Source: Nitrospirota bacterium (lineage in GTDB: Bacteria; Nitrospirota; UBA9217). Taken from it: a stretch of DNA of 64,000 nt. The DNA lies in NCBI GenBank assembly GCA_035516965.1, contig DATIZR010000041.1, forward strand, positions 1-64,000, in the 5' to 3' direction. Shown here one piece after another: positions 18,721 through 27,229 of this stretch; position 1 is the stretch's first letter; each line of letters begins with the position of its first letter. Under the pieces are notes generated by a model. That model saw nothing but the letters and a program-made list of their open reading frames with translations. It had not been told where the DNA came from and did no database searches. The position numbers were made by a program, and so were the translations under genes.

Positions 18721-18815
18721 AAGGGGACACGGATTCATGCGGACAAGGCGAATAAAAAATGCCTGAAAAAATCAGTTCTGCTCTGCCCGAATGTTCAGAC
18801 CTGATCCGTGTCCAA
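18721..18815. repeat. degenerate repeat between prmC and prfA
   Basis: GGGACACGGATTCATGCGGA at 18724-18743 pairs in part with CTGATCCGTGTCC at 18801-18813. The sequence between the arms is unrelated. A decayed member of the same family. Confidence 0.45.
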
Positions 18816-18822
18816 AGGGTTC

Positions 18823-19890
18823 TTACAGGTTCTTCAGCCGTTCCGCATTGTCCGCGGCTGTCAGGGCGTCGATGAACTCGTCGATGTCACCGTCCATGAC
18901 CGCGTCTATCTTGTACAGCGATACGCCGACGCGGTGGTCCGTCACCCTGCTCTGCGGAAAATTGTAGGTCCTGATCTTCTCGCTGCGGTCGCCGGTGCCG
19001 ACCTGCAGTTTGCGCGCTGCAGCCTCTTCGGCATCCTGCTTTTCGCGCTCCTTTTCGAGCAGCCGGGACTTCAGGATCTTCATGGCCTTCTCGCGGTTTT
19101 TGAGCTGAGACCGCTCGTCCTGGCAGGCCACGACCTCGCCGGTCGGGATGTGGGTGATGCGGACCGCGGAGTAGGTGGTGTTTACGCTCTGGCCTCCCGG
19201 GCCGGAGGAGCAGTACGTATCGATGCGAAGGTCCTTCTGCTCGATCTGGACGTCAACATCCTCGGCCTCGGGGATCACGGCAACGGTGACCGTCGACGTA
19301 TGGATCCTGCCGCTGGCCTCCGTCGCCGGCACGCGCTGCACGCGGTGCACGCCGCTCTCGTACTTGAGCTTGCTGAACACGCCCTTGCCCTGGATCTGGG
19401 CGATGACTTCCTTTGCGCCGCCCACGCCGGTCGTGCTCATGTCAAGCAGCGTCACCTTCCAGCGCTTCTTCTCGGCATAGCGGGAATACAGGCGGAAGAG
19501 CTCAGCCGCGAACAGGGCGGCCTCGTCGCCGCCCGCGCCCGCGCGGATCTCGAGGAAGATGTTCTTGTCGTCCCGCGGGTCCTTGGGCACGAGCATGAGC
19601 CTGAGCTCATGCTCCATGGGTTCGACCTTCGCGCGGAGCTCCTTGAGCTCGGTATCCGCCATGGCGCGGAACTCGGGGTCGGCCTGTTTGTCCTGGACGA
19701 TCTCCTCGGCATCCCTGATCTGCTTCAGGACGCTCCGGTAGGACCGGTAGTGGGTTACCACGTCCTCGATCTCCGACCGCTCCCTCGAATACTTCTGGTA
19801 CTGCTGGTGGTCGGCGGCGACGCCGGGATCGGAGAGGAGCCTCGTCAGCTCGTCGAATTTTTCTGCGACAGCGTCAAGTTTGCTCAGCAT
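18823..19890 (-). CDS. prfA: peptide chain release factor 1
   Basis: Recognises UAA and UAG and triggers peptide release. Start at 19890 (MLSKLDAVAEKF) fits the family; an upstream frame comes from a repeat. The 355-residue protein carries the GGQ motif (GPGGQSVNTT), the anticodon-like PATEASGR (the PxT tripeptide of RF1 is PAT here) and the acidic coiled N-terminal domain. prmC follows. Confidence 0.97.
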   Translation of the reverse strand: MLSKLDAVAEKFDELTRLLSDPGVAADHQQYQKYSRERSEIEDVVTHYRSYRSVLKQIRDAEEIVQDKQADPEFRAMADTELKELRAKVEPMEHELRLMLVPKDPRDDKNIFLEIRAGAGGDEAALFAAELFRLYSRYAEKKRWKVTLLDMSTTGVGGAKEVIAQIQGKGVFSKLKYESGVHRVQRVPATEASGRIHTSTVTVAVIPEAEDVDVQIEQKDLRIDTYCSSGPGGQSVNTTYSAVRITHIPTGEVVACQDERSQLKNREKAMKILKSRLLEKEREKQDAEEAAARKLQVGTGDRSEKIRTYNFPQSRVTDHRVGVSLYKIDAVMDGDIDEFIDALTAADNAERLKNL

Positions 19891-19900
19891 AATTACGAGA

Positions 19901-19986
19901 GTTAACCACAGATGAACACGGATGAACACAGATTGAGGCAATAAATAGACTGTTTGGTTTAAACCGTGCTAATCCGGGGTTCAATT
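19901..19986. repeat. palindromic repeat between prfA and the DUF1385 gene
   Basis: Left arm 19901-19934 contains three tandem units (CACAGATGAA, CACGGATGAA, CACAGATT) and right arm 19955-19986 reads GGTTTAAACCGTGCTAATCC. The tandem 10-bp units show that the arms grew by internal duplication. Confidence 0.7.
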
Positions 19987-20017
19987 GATCTGAACTGTTA
20001 TTGTTTCCCCAACAAAA

Positions 20018-20037
20018 AACCCCGCCTCAGCGGGGTT
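20018..20037 (-). terminator. terminator hairpin with the stop codon in its loop
   Basis: On the minus strand AACCCCGC (20037-20030) pairs with GCGGGGTT (20025-20018), followed by TTTTTTG. The 4-nt loop TGAG contains the TGA stop (20029-20027) of the DUF1385 gene. The last sense codons form the upstream stem. Confidence 0.9.
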
Positions 20038-20932
20038 CCATCGCAATGGCTTCTTCGAGGGCCTTGAGGGCTACCTCGATCTGGTCGTCCGACGGTTCCC
20101 GCGTTGTCAGCCGCTGGAGCCAGAGCCCCGGCAGCATCAATCCTCTTATGGCCGGGCTGGCGCAGTGCTTCGCGCTGTACTTGATGAACTCGTATCCCAG
20201 TCCCGCGATGACCGGCAGCAGGGCGATCCGGGAAAGGGCCTTTGCCCAGAGCGGCCAGGTCCCCGGGATGAGCGAGAAGAGCAGGATCGAGAGCACGACG
20301 ACGGTCAGCAGAAAACTCGTGCCGCACCGGGGGTGAATGCGGGAATAGGGGCGCGCGTTCTGCACCGTGAGATCCACTCCGGCCTCGAATGCCGCGATGG
20401 CCTTGTGCTCGGCACCGTGGTACTCAAAGACCCTGCGGATGTCCTTCATGAAGGAGATGCCGGATACGTAGCCCAGAAAGAGGGCGACCCGGAACGCGCC
20501 GTCGGTAAGGTTGAACAACAGGCCGTTCGTACCCACGGCGCCGTACTTCGATCCCAGGAGATTGGTGAGCAGGAGGGGGAGCGCCAGGAAAAGACCGAGG
20601 GCGAAGGCGAGGGCGACGACCATGGTGCCTGCCATGGCGAGCGGGCTGATCTCCTCCTTCTTGCCATCCGTTTCCTCCAGCGCCTCGTTCGCCGAGAAAT
20701 TGAGCGCCCGCATGCCGAGCCACAGCGCCTCGAAAAGCGCGGCCGAGCCACGGATGATCCTTTTCTTGAGCAGCGGGAACCGCTCCCCCAAGGGCTGGAG
20801 CGGCTGCGTGTACAGGGCGATGCCGGCTTCGGGCTTTCCGCCTTTTCGTACGGCGACCGTGAAAGCCCGCGGAGAGCGCATCATCACGCCCTCGAGCACG
20901 GCCTGGCCGCCTATGGTCAATTTCTCGGACAA
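20027..20932 (-). CDS. DUF1385 membrane protein (YqhQ-like)
   Basis: A 301-residue protein opening with the family hallmark IGGQAVLEGVMMR, with several membrane helices (about 95-130, 140-160, 205-250) and conserved YHGAEHKAI and HPRCGTSF motifs. Members lie beside prfA or rpmE in many phyla; the biochemical role is unknown, though the His/Glu/Cys motifs suggest metal binding. The start is a TTG at 20932 with GAGG 8 nt upstream. Its stop codon lies in the terminator loop. Confidence 0.88.
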   Translation of the reverse strand: MSEKLTIGGQAVLEGVMMRSPRAFTVAVRKGGKPEAGIALYTQPLQPLGERFPLLKKRIIRGSAALFEALWLGMRALNFSANEALEETDGKKEEISPLAMAGTMVVALAFALGLFLALPLLLTNLLGSKYGAVGTNGLLFNLTDGAFRVALFLGYVSGISFMKDIRRVFEYHGAEHKAIAAFEAGVDLTVQNARPYSRIHPRCGTSFLLTVVVLSILLFSLIPGTWPLWAKALSRIALLPVIAGLGYEFIKYSAKHCASPAIRGLMLPGLWLQRLTTREPSDDQIEVALKALEEAIAMEPR

Positions 20933-21045
20933 GACAACAACCTCTTGTTCAGCCGGAACGCAAATGTCGGATGGTCAGATGACGGACTGGATTCAGAGCC
21001 GCGGTCTGCGATCGGGCATCCGTATCCGGTCTGCTCTCGTTTGTC

Positions 21046-21246
21046 TTACGCCTTGTTGTATTTCTTCCGGAACTTGTCCACGCGGCCTTCGGTGTCGATG
21101 AGCTTCTGCTTGCCCGTGAAGAAGGGGTGGCAGACCGAGCAGATATCGAGCCTGATGTCCTGCTTGGTAGAGCGCGTCTCGAACGCTTCCCCGCAGGCGC
21201 AGTGAACTTTTGTTACCTTGTAGCCGGGATGAATATCCTGTTTCAT
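21046..21246 (-). CDS. rpmE: 50S ribosomal protein L31, zinc-binding form
   Basis: 66 residues beginning [10 protein letters not shown]. Cysteines in CACG and [10 protein letters not shown] form the zinc site of the C+ paralogue, as opposed to the zinc-independent form made under zinc limitation. AAGGAG lies 8 nt before the ATG. It follows rho, as in many Proteobacteria and Nitrospirota. Confidence 0.97.
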   Translation of the reverse strand: MKQDIHPGYKVTKVHCACGEAFETRSTKQDIRLDICSVCHPFFTGKQKLIDTEGRVDKFRKKYNKA

Positions 21247-21288
21247 GGTCCTGTCTCCTTAGTCCGGTCATTCTCGAATAGAAAAGCC

Positions 21289-21313
21289 AAGCCACAGCAT
21301 TCAGCTGTGGCTT
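21289..21313. terminator. hairpin in the rho-rpmE gap
   Basis: AAGCCACAG (21289-21297) pairs with CTGTGGCTT (21305-21313) over a 7-nt loop, 43 bp before the rpmE start on the minus strand. No T-run follows on the minus strand except TTTTCTATTC, so it could weakly terminate rho transcripts or be a regulatory hairpin in the rpmE leader. Confidence 0.5.
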
Positions 21314-21381
21314 GCGCGGTCGAGGCCGAAATAATATACCAAAGGCTCTTAAATTACAAGAGAAAAATTTACCGATGGGAC

Positions 21382-21452
21382 GCAGGGCAGCCACAAGGGA
21401 CTGCCCCTTGCTCATGGAATCGAGGATGCAGGGCAGCCGCAAGGGACTGCCC

Positions 21453-21473
<21 letters not shown>
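21382..21473. repeat. direct duplication including the 3' end of rho
   Basis: Copy 1 (21382-21424) and copy 2 (21428-21473) share GCAGGGCAGCC.CAAGGGACTGCCCC followed by TCATGGAATCGAG, with one substitution and a 3-nt difference. The second copy overlaps the last codons of rho (minus strand). Each copy contains an imperfect palindrome, AGGGCAGCC/GGACTGCCCCT. Confidence 0.75.
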
Positions 21474-22700
<1,227 letters not shown>

Positions 22701-23014
22701 GAGATTTGCTCCTTGGCCCGCGGTGTTCATGGGCGGATGAGGTCACTACCGTCCAGGGGAGGGGTGATCCGTCTTCAACTCCTGTAGTAATGGCGCAGTA
22801 AGATTAAGATAGTGTTTGATAGGCGAGTAGGTTCCTTGACGATGTCCTGTCGCGTGATTGTTAACCGTGGCGCTGCCTAAGGTCGTGATTTATTCCGGAG
22901 ATCGATGTCCTTCTATAATTCGGTGTCAGTTACGGTATGTTTTCAACCTGGTTGCGTACGCTGGGTTTGACGATAACAGGAGTTGTGTGGTCAGGGTTTA
23001 CTGAATATGATTCA

Positions 23015-23043
23015 TTTATACCCGAGAAGAGGGGGTTTGTCAA
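23015..23043 (-). promoter_or_regulatory. strong sigma70-type promoter for rho, with a ~310-nt leader
   Basis: On the minus strand TTGACA (23043-23038) and TATAAA (23020-23015) are spaced 17 bp. The start site near 23008 leaves about 308 nt before the rho ATG at 22700. That gap (22701-23014) contains no gene. A long rho leader is common and is used for autogenous control by Rho; here that is inference. Confidence 0.7.
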
Positions 23044-23128
23044 CATTTTCTTTCGCGCCCGTGCGCGCTGACCCATTCCCCGATGGCCGCCGCACCGTCT
23101 CCGGCGCAGCGACGCCAGACAAATACCG

Positions 23129-23158
23129 TTGACACTCCCCTGTCCGCTGGCGTACTAT
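23129..23158 (+). promoter_or_regulatory. promoter of the Rieske/cytochrome b operon, -10 next to the start codon
   Basis: TTGACA at 23129-23134 and TACTAT at 23153-23158, 18 bp apart. The -10 ends 8 bp before the ATG at 23167 and no Shine-Dalgarno exists in between, so the message should begin at or within a nucleotide or two of the start codon. Confidence 0.6.
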
Positions 23159-23166
23159 GGCGTTCC

Positions 23167-23619
23167 ATGGAAACGAGCAGACGGAAGTTCGTGAAGAGAT
23201 CGCTGTACGCCGTGCTTGCGCTCTTCGGAATCGGCTATCTGGTCCCGGCCGTGTCCCTCTTCGTTCCCGCGGAGCGCCGGGCCCGGGAGCTTGCTTACTT
23301 CCCGCTGTTATCCGAGGACGAAGTTCCCCGGTCGGGAGTGAAGAAAGCCGAACTGGTCTATACGGTATCGGGCAAGGAGCGGAAAGCCCGGGTCTTCATC
23401 GTTTCCTCACAGGAAGGCATGATTGTGCTGTCTGCCGTCTGTTCCCACCTCGGCTGTCTCGTGAACTACAATAAAGAGAAGGGGGAGTTCATCTGCCCCT
23501 GCCACGGCGGCCGCTACGACCGTACCGGGGCCAACATTGCCGGTCCGCCGCCGGCGCCCCTGAGCCGGCTGCCCGTAAGGACCGTTGCGGGTATGGTCAT
23601 GGTCGGGATCAAGGCATAG
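23167..23619 (+). CDS. Rieske iron-sulfur subunit of a quinol-cytochrome c reductase
   Basis: Carries the 2Fe-2S cluster that takes an electron from quinol at the positive side of the membrane. Start at 23167 (METSRRKFVKRS) gives a twin-arginine-like N-terminus (SRRKFVK) and one membrane helix (about 14-34), the usual Rieske anchor. Cluster ligands C92, H94, C110 and H113 and disulfide cysteines C97 and C112 are all present (CSHLGC, CPCHGG). The 150-residue length is normal. Cytochrome b genes follow within 21 bp. The start upstream in the same frame is rejected because it lies before the promoter. Confidence 0.95.
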   Translation: METSRRKFVKRSLYAVLALFGIGYLVPAVSLFVPAERRARELAYFPLLSEDEVPRSGVKKAELVYTVSGKERKARVFIVSSQEGMIVLSAVCSHLGCLVNYNKEKGEFICPCHGGRYDRTGANIAGPPPAPLSRLPVRTVAGMVMVGIKA

Positions 23620-23639
23620 CGCGGATCCGGCACTAACCC

Positions 23640-24287
23640 ATGATGCGCCTATTCGACTATATCAATGTCCGTCTCGGGTTGACGAGGCGGCACCGAAGGA
23701 TCATTGACCGACCGCTGCCTGCGGGACTCAATTATTTCTTTTGTCTGGGCGGTATAACCTTTACGCTGTTCCTTCTTCAGGTGCTGACCGGACTCCTGCT
23801 CTCTATCCACTATACCCCCTCCGAAGCCGAGGCATACCAAAGTATCCAGCGGCTGCACCACGCGGTGCCGCTCGGCGAGACGCTCCGTTCCCTCCATCAT
23901 TGGGCTGCAAACCTCATGGTCGTCATGGTCGTGCTCCACATGCTGAGAGTGTTCGTCACCGGGTCGTACAAGAATCCCCGGGAATTGAACTGGATCGCGG
24001 GAGCGGCCCTTTTGCTGCTCACCCTCGCGTTCGGGTTCACCGGCTACCTTCTGCCCTGGGACCAGAAGGCGTACTGGGCAACGGTCGTGGGGACCAACAT
24101 GCTGGGGTCCGTGCCGTTCGCCGGTCCCGCTCTCTCCGGGCTCATCAGGGGCGGCGCCGACGTGAGCGGTCAGACCCTTCTCCGGTTCTACAGCATACAT
24201 GTCCTCTGGCTCCCGCTCCTGACGGGCCTCTTCCTCTGGGTGCACTTTCACATCCTGCGGAGGGTCGGGATCTCGGGAGGGCTGTGA
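23640..24287 (+). CDS. cytochrome b6-type subunit (split cytochrome b, N-terminal half)
   Basis: 215 residues with four membrane helices and two bis-His heme b sites (HH in SLHHWAANL with VLHML; IHVLW and VHFHI). PWDQKAYWA is the quinol-site region. The split into a four-helix protein plus a separate subunit IV is the b6f layout rather than the fused bc1 type. C35 in NYFFCLGGIT matches the cysteine that binds heme ci in b6f and Firmicutes-type complexes. It would serve a menaquinol:cytochrome c reductase; no cytochrome c gene follows here. No ribosome site is visible; the ATG follows the Rieske stop by 20 nt. Confidence 0.93.
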   Translation: MMRLFDYINVRLGLTRRHRRIIDRPLPAGLNYFFCLGGITFTLFLLQVLTGLLLSIHYTPSEAEAYQSIQRLHHAVPLGETLRSLHHWAANLMVVMVVLHMLRVFVTGSYKNPRELNWIAGAALLLLTLAFGFTGYLLPWDQKAYWATVVGTNMLGSVPFAGPALSGLIRGGADVSGQTLLRFYSIHVLWLPLLTGLFLWVHFHILRRVGISGGL

Positions 24288-24376
24288 TGAGGGCGGAACG
24301 AAGAAGAAAGCGCTATAACAGCGAGAAGCTCCTGGCCCCCTCTTGCAATGAATTATGTTGCGCCGCGGACGCCTGA
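24287..24376 (+). CDS. possible 29-codon gene coupled between the two cytochrome b genes
   Basis: ATG at 24287 shares its A with the TGA of the b6-type gene, and the TGA at 24374-24376 shares its A with the ATG of the next gene; each junction reads TGATG. The product, beginning MRAERRRKRYNSEK, is basic in its first half and ends with three cysteines (SCNELCCAADA). It has no membrane helix, unlike the tiny subunits of plant b6f. Exact 1-nt overlaps on both sides favour real translation or at least use as a coupling device, but the 90-bp open stretch could be chance. No homologue is recognised. Confidence 0.35.
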   Translation: MRAERRRKRYNSEKLLAPSCNELCCAADA

Positions 24377-24765
24377 TGGCTACTACCGAAAAAAATCAGA
24401 AAAAGTTCTTTCCCGATTTCCTGCTCGAGATCTCGGTGATCTCGCTCTTCACCCTGGAGGCGGTCCTGATCCTTGCCGTTCTGTTCCCGTCGTCGCCAGG
24501 CAGGGAGATCGATTTCTCGGCGCCATACCAGCCGCGGCCTGAATGGTACTTTCTGTTCCTGTATCAGTTGACCAAGTATTTCCCCGGGCAATGGACCTTC
24601 GTGGGCGCCGTGCTCCTGCCCGGTCTTGCCTTCAGCCTGATGCTCCTTGCGCCGTTCCTCGATACCGGACCCGGCACCGAGCTTCGGCAGAGAAAGGCCG
24701 CGGCTCTCACCGGCTTCGGCCTGCTCATGGTGGTGATCGTGCTGACGGTCCTCTCGCTGCTATAA
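24376..24765 (+). CDS. subunit IV-type cytochrome b C-terminal half
   Basis: 129 residues with three membrane helices (about 20-45, 75-100, 108-129) and the PEWY quinol-site motif (RPEWYFLFLYQLTKYF), which marks the Qo site of bc/b6f complexes. Pairs with the upstream four-helix protein to make the complete cytochrome b. Start at 24376 (MATTEKNQKK) is preferred for its 1-nt overlap; an ATG at 24355 would add MLRRGRL. Confidence 0.92.
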   Translation: MATTEKNQKKFFPDFLLEISVISLFTLEAVLILAVLFPSSPGREIDFSAPYQPRPEWYFLFLYQLTKYFPGQWTFVGAVLLPGLAFSLMLLAPFLDTGPGTELRQRKAAALTGFGLLMVVIVLTVLSLL

Positions 24766-24842
24766 GTTCATCGGATGTGCCTATAATGAACGTAAATAGC
24801 CGTGTTTCCTGATTTCTAATCTGCGAAATCGCAAAAGGAGTA

Positions 24843-24871
24843 TTGACAGGGAACCGGGATTTTGATAAGGT
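24843..24871 (+). promoter_or_regulatory. promoter for the TusA/DsrE sulfur operon
   Basis: TTGACA at 24843-24848 and TAAGGT at 24866-24871 with 17-bp spacing. The start site near 24878 gives a leader of about 175 nt. In the leader are a GGAGGTGATG followed by a six-codon frame (24948 region) and a hairpin (25002-25017). Confidence 0.5.
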
Positions 24872-25001
24872 AACTCACCTTTTCCTCAGGTTAAGGTTGC
24901 ATCCGCTTTTTGTTCCTCATTGTTACGAACTTACTCACTGGAGGTGATGCTCCGGCACAGTACGTGAGTGAATCTTTTTCGTCATCCCCGATGCAAAGAG
25001 G

Positions 25002-25017
25002 CGGGCTCTTCAGCCCG
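25002..25017 (+). other. short hairpin in the leader of the sulfur operon
   Basis: CGGGCT (25002-25007) pairs with AGCCCG (25012-25017) around the tetraloop CTTC, about 36 nt before the TusA-like ATG. Too short and without a T-run to call a terminator; may shape the ribosome site. Confidence 0.35.
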
Positions 25018-25053
25018 AATTTGTAGCTATCATATTCCCAAGGAGGATTAACC

Positions 25054-25302
25054 ATGTCAGTCAAGACCGCATCGCCCGATCAGACCCTGGACACGCTCGG
25101 AAGAGTTTGCCCCTATCCGTTGCTCCTCACGAAGAAGGCCCTCGAGAAACTTGCGAGCGGTCAGACCCTCAAGGTCCTCTGCGATGCTCCGGCATCGGCC
25201 GAGGACAGCATTCCCCGGTATGCCGAAAAGCAGGGCTACAGCTTTGAATCAGTGAAGCTCGACGACAAGGGCTACTGGGAGCTCTTCATCAAAAAATCGT
25301 AA
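25054..25302 (+). CDS. TusA/SirA-family sulfur carrier protein
   Basis: 82 residues with the family motif C19-P-Y-P, followed by the helix LLLTKKALEKL. TusA-type proteins carry persulfide on this Cys, passing sulfur to DsrE-type acceptors, to molybdenum enzyme assembly or to tRNA thiolation. AGGAGG sits 7 nt before the ATG. Next in line are YedE and three DsrE/TusBCD-like proteins, so a dedicated sulfur or selenium delivery role is likely; direction of flow cannot be told. Confidence 0.92.
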   Translation: MSVKTASPDQTLDTLGRVCPYPLLLTKKALEKLASGQTLKVLCDAPASAEDSIPRYAEKQGYSFESVKLDDKGYWELFIKKS

Positions 25303-25378
25303 TACCGGAACACCTGTGCTCAGAAGCCAGATCGTACTTGCAGGAAACCACTGAGGGGGGAAATTTCAAGGAGGGAGA

Positions 25379-26464
25379 ATGGTTTCTACAATTGCGTATA
25401 TTGTGTCCGGCCTGCTGATCGGAGCGGCCTTCGGGTTCGTTCTGCAGCGCGGACGGTTCTGCGTGAACTCGGCGTTTCGTGAGGTGCTCTTCGAGGATTA
25501 CACGATGTTCCGTGCGTATCTGCTCGCGGTCGCTGTCGCTATGATCGGTGCCAACCTGATCGAAGACATGGGCTGGCTTGGACATTACGAGAGCGGTGCC
25601 TTTGTCGCGGGCCAGCTTTACCGCCAGGGCTTTGCGCCCTTCGCGAACGTCATCGGCGGATTCATCTTCGGCATGGGCATTGTGCTTGCCGGTGGCTGCG
25701 GCAGCGGCATCCTGTACCGCGTGGGTGAGGGCAACCTGGCCTATGTGCTGGCGGTATGCGGTTTCTTTTTCGGCATCGCCATGACGAAGTTCGGCATCCT
25801 GAAGCCCGTGTACGATGCGCTCACCTCCTACCAGGTGTTCGTGGGCGAGGATACGGTCCCGACGCTCAACAACATCATCGGCATCAACAAGTGGATCGTG
25901 ATCGCGGTCGCAGCTGCGATTATGCTGTACTTTGTGTTCCAGGGGAAACCGTTCCAGAAGGCAAAAAAGGGATATTCCTGGTCCCTTGCCGGCCTCCTGG
26001 TCGGCATCCTTGCCGTCGCCGCCTTCTGGGCCTCGGACTATTTCGGCGGCAGGGCGCGCGGCCTTTCCTTTACCGGTCCGGTCCGTGAGTTCTTTCTTGC
26101 CGTGTTCTTCGGAAATTCCCAGGCCGGTGCATCGGACAGGACCATGACGCTCCTCGGGATCACGTTCTCCTGGAGCTCGCTCTATGTGCTGGCCGTGCCG
26201 ATTGGCGCTTTTATCAGCGGCAAGCTCTTGAACGAAGTGAAGCTCAAGGTGCCGCCGGCCGACGAGCTTCTGAAGGTCTTCCTCGGCGGGGCGGTCATGG
26301 GAATCGGCGCGCAGATCGGCGGCGGCTGCAACATCGGCCACAGCCTTACCGGCGTGTCCACGCTCGCGGTTTCGAGCTGGGTGGCGAACCTCTTCATCAT
26401 CCTGGGGAACTGGACCATGGTTTATTTCCTGCTCATCAGACCCATGCGGGAATTGGAAGCATAG
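25379..26464 (+). CDS. YedE/YeeE-family (DUF395) membrane transporter
   Basis: 361 residues, about nine membrane helices, arranged as two related halves. Conserved cysteines lie in RGRFCVNSAFRE (N-terminus), GGCGSG and GGGCNIGHS. The family includes thiosulfate importers (TsuA type) and the selenium-linked YedE. Position directly after a TusA-like gene fits uptake of a sulfur compound that is handed to the carrier. GGAGGG lies 5 nt before the ATG; a terminator follows. Confidence 0.88.
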   Translation: MVSTIAYIVSGLLIGAAFGFVLQRGRFCVNSAFREVLFEDYTMFRAYLLAVAVAMIGANLIEDMGWLGHYESGAFVAGQLYRQGFAPFANVIGGFIFGMGIVLAGGCGSGILYRVGEGNLAYVLAVCGFFFGIAMTKFGILKPVYDALTSYQVFVGEDTVPTLNNIIGINKWIVIAVAAAIMLYFVFQGKPFQKAKKGYSWSLAGLLVGILAVAAFWASDYFGGRARGLSFTGPVREFFLAVFFGNSQAGASDRTMTLLGITFSWSSLYVLAVPIGAFISGKLLNEVKLKVPPADELLKVFLGGAVMGIGAQIGGGCNIGHSLTGVSTLAVSSWVANLFIILGNWTMVYFLLIRPMRELEA

Positions 26465-26480
26465 AGAAAGATGTTCGGGG

Positions 26481-26515
26481 GAGCCGGGCGGGACATCCCG
26501 TTCGGCTCTCTTTTT
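26481..26515 (+). terminator. Rho-independent terminator after the YedE-type gene
   Basis: GAGCCGGGCGGG (26481-26492) pairs with CCCGTTCGGCTC (26497-26508), using two G-U pairs, then TCTTTTTC. It lies between the transporter and the DsrE genes, so the downstream genes would be expressed at a lower level or from their own promoter. Confidence 0.75.
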
Positions 26516-26602
26516 CGGCCAAGGCGCCAGTAAAACAACTGTTAGAAAACCAACAAGGCCGGATTCAGTTGTCCGATCACATTGCGAAAGGAGGTGAGGA
26601 GA

Positions 26603-26905
26603 ATGGCTGAGACATTGGGAATCATGATCACCCGTTATGATAACCTGGACCACATTGCCGGAACCGTCAAGGCCGCACGTGCGGCAGGGAAGTCCGTGAT
26701 GATATTTATGACCGACGAGGGAGTCCGTTTCACGCAAGACCCCAAGTTCCTGGAACTGCTCAAGGTGGAGGGCGTTGATTTCTCGTGCTGCGACCACAGC
26801 TGCGAGCGGGTCGGGCTCCATGAAAAGACCGACGGCATTTCGTATGGCAGTCAGTACAATAATGCCGGCATGCTGCATGACAGCGCGCGCGTGCTGGTGT
26901 TCTAA
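26603..26905 (+). CDS. DsrE/TusD-like sulfurtransferase-family protein with Cys cluster
   Basis: 100 residues; start at 26603 (MAETLGIMIT) follows AAAGGAGGTGAGGA. The Rossmann-like pattern VMIFMTDEGV and the region around residue 60 fit the DsrE fold. Cysteines C62, C63 and C67 (FSCCDHSCERVG) lie where the active-site Cys of DsrE/TusD sits; two extra cysteines are unusual. It would receive persulfide from the TusA-like protein. Followed after 30 nt by a second DsrE-family protein. Confidence 0.82.
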   Translation: MAETLGIMITRYDNLDHIAGTVKAARAAGKSVMIFMTDEGVRFTQDPKFLELLKVEGVDFSCCDHSCERVGLHEKTDGISYGSQYNNAGMLHDSARVLVF

Positions 26906-26935
26906 TCTCATCGGAAAGGAACAAGGGGCTACATA

Positions 26936-27214
26936 ATGGGAGATACGAAAAAAATCGCTGTTATCGTGCGGGACCGTCAGGGCGAGGCGCTCCGCGTAGC
27001 CGGCGGATTGACGCTCGCCGACGATACGATCGAAGTCTTCGTGCTGGACAACAAGCTCGACAAGGGCAATCCCGAGATCGCACAGCCGCTCGAACTCGTC
27101 ACCGAACTGGACCTGAAGGTCTATTCCAACAATCCGGACAATGGCTTCACGATGATCACGCTCGAGGATATGGCGAAGAAGCTGCTTGAGTATGATATCG
27201 TGGTGCCTTACTAG
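26936..27214 (+). CDS. cysteine-free DsrE/TusC-like protein
   Basis: 92 residues (MGDTKKIAVIVRDRQGEALR), with alternating strands and helices like DsrE/DsrF (IEVFVLDNKLD, LKVYSNNPDNGF). It contains no cysteine at all, so it cannot carry a persulfide and would be a structural partner in a heterohexamer with the neighbours, as TusC is for TusD. This partner role is inference from gene order. Confidence 0.7.
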   Translation: MGDTKKIAVIVRDRQGEALRVAGGLTLADDTIEVFVLDNKLDKGNPEIAQPLELVTELDLKVYSNNPDNGFTMITLEDMAKKLLEYDIVVPY

Positions 27215-27229
27215 CAGGGAGGACATGGT

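Noticed and set aside
7251-19986. CRISPR array or transposon as explanation of the his-gap repeats
   Set aside because: Spacers are not regular, there is one copy per gap, no cas gene, no transposase and no target duplication seen.
25289-27226. 645-codon minus-strand open frame across the sulfur operon
   Set aside because: Antisense to four supported genes with ribosome sites; no motif, no signal, and a reading frame that follows the third-position GC bias of the opposite strand.
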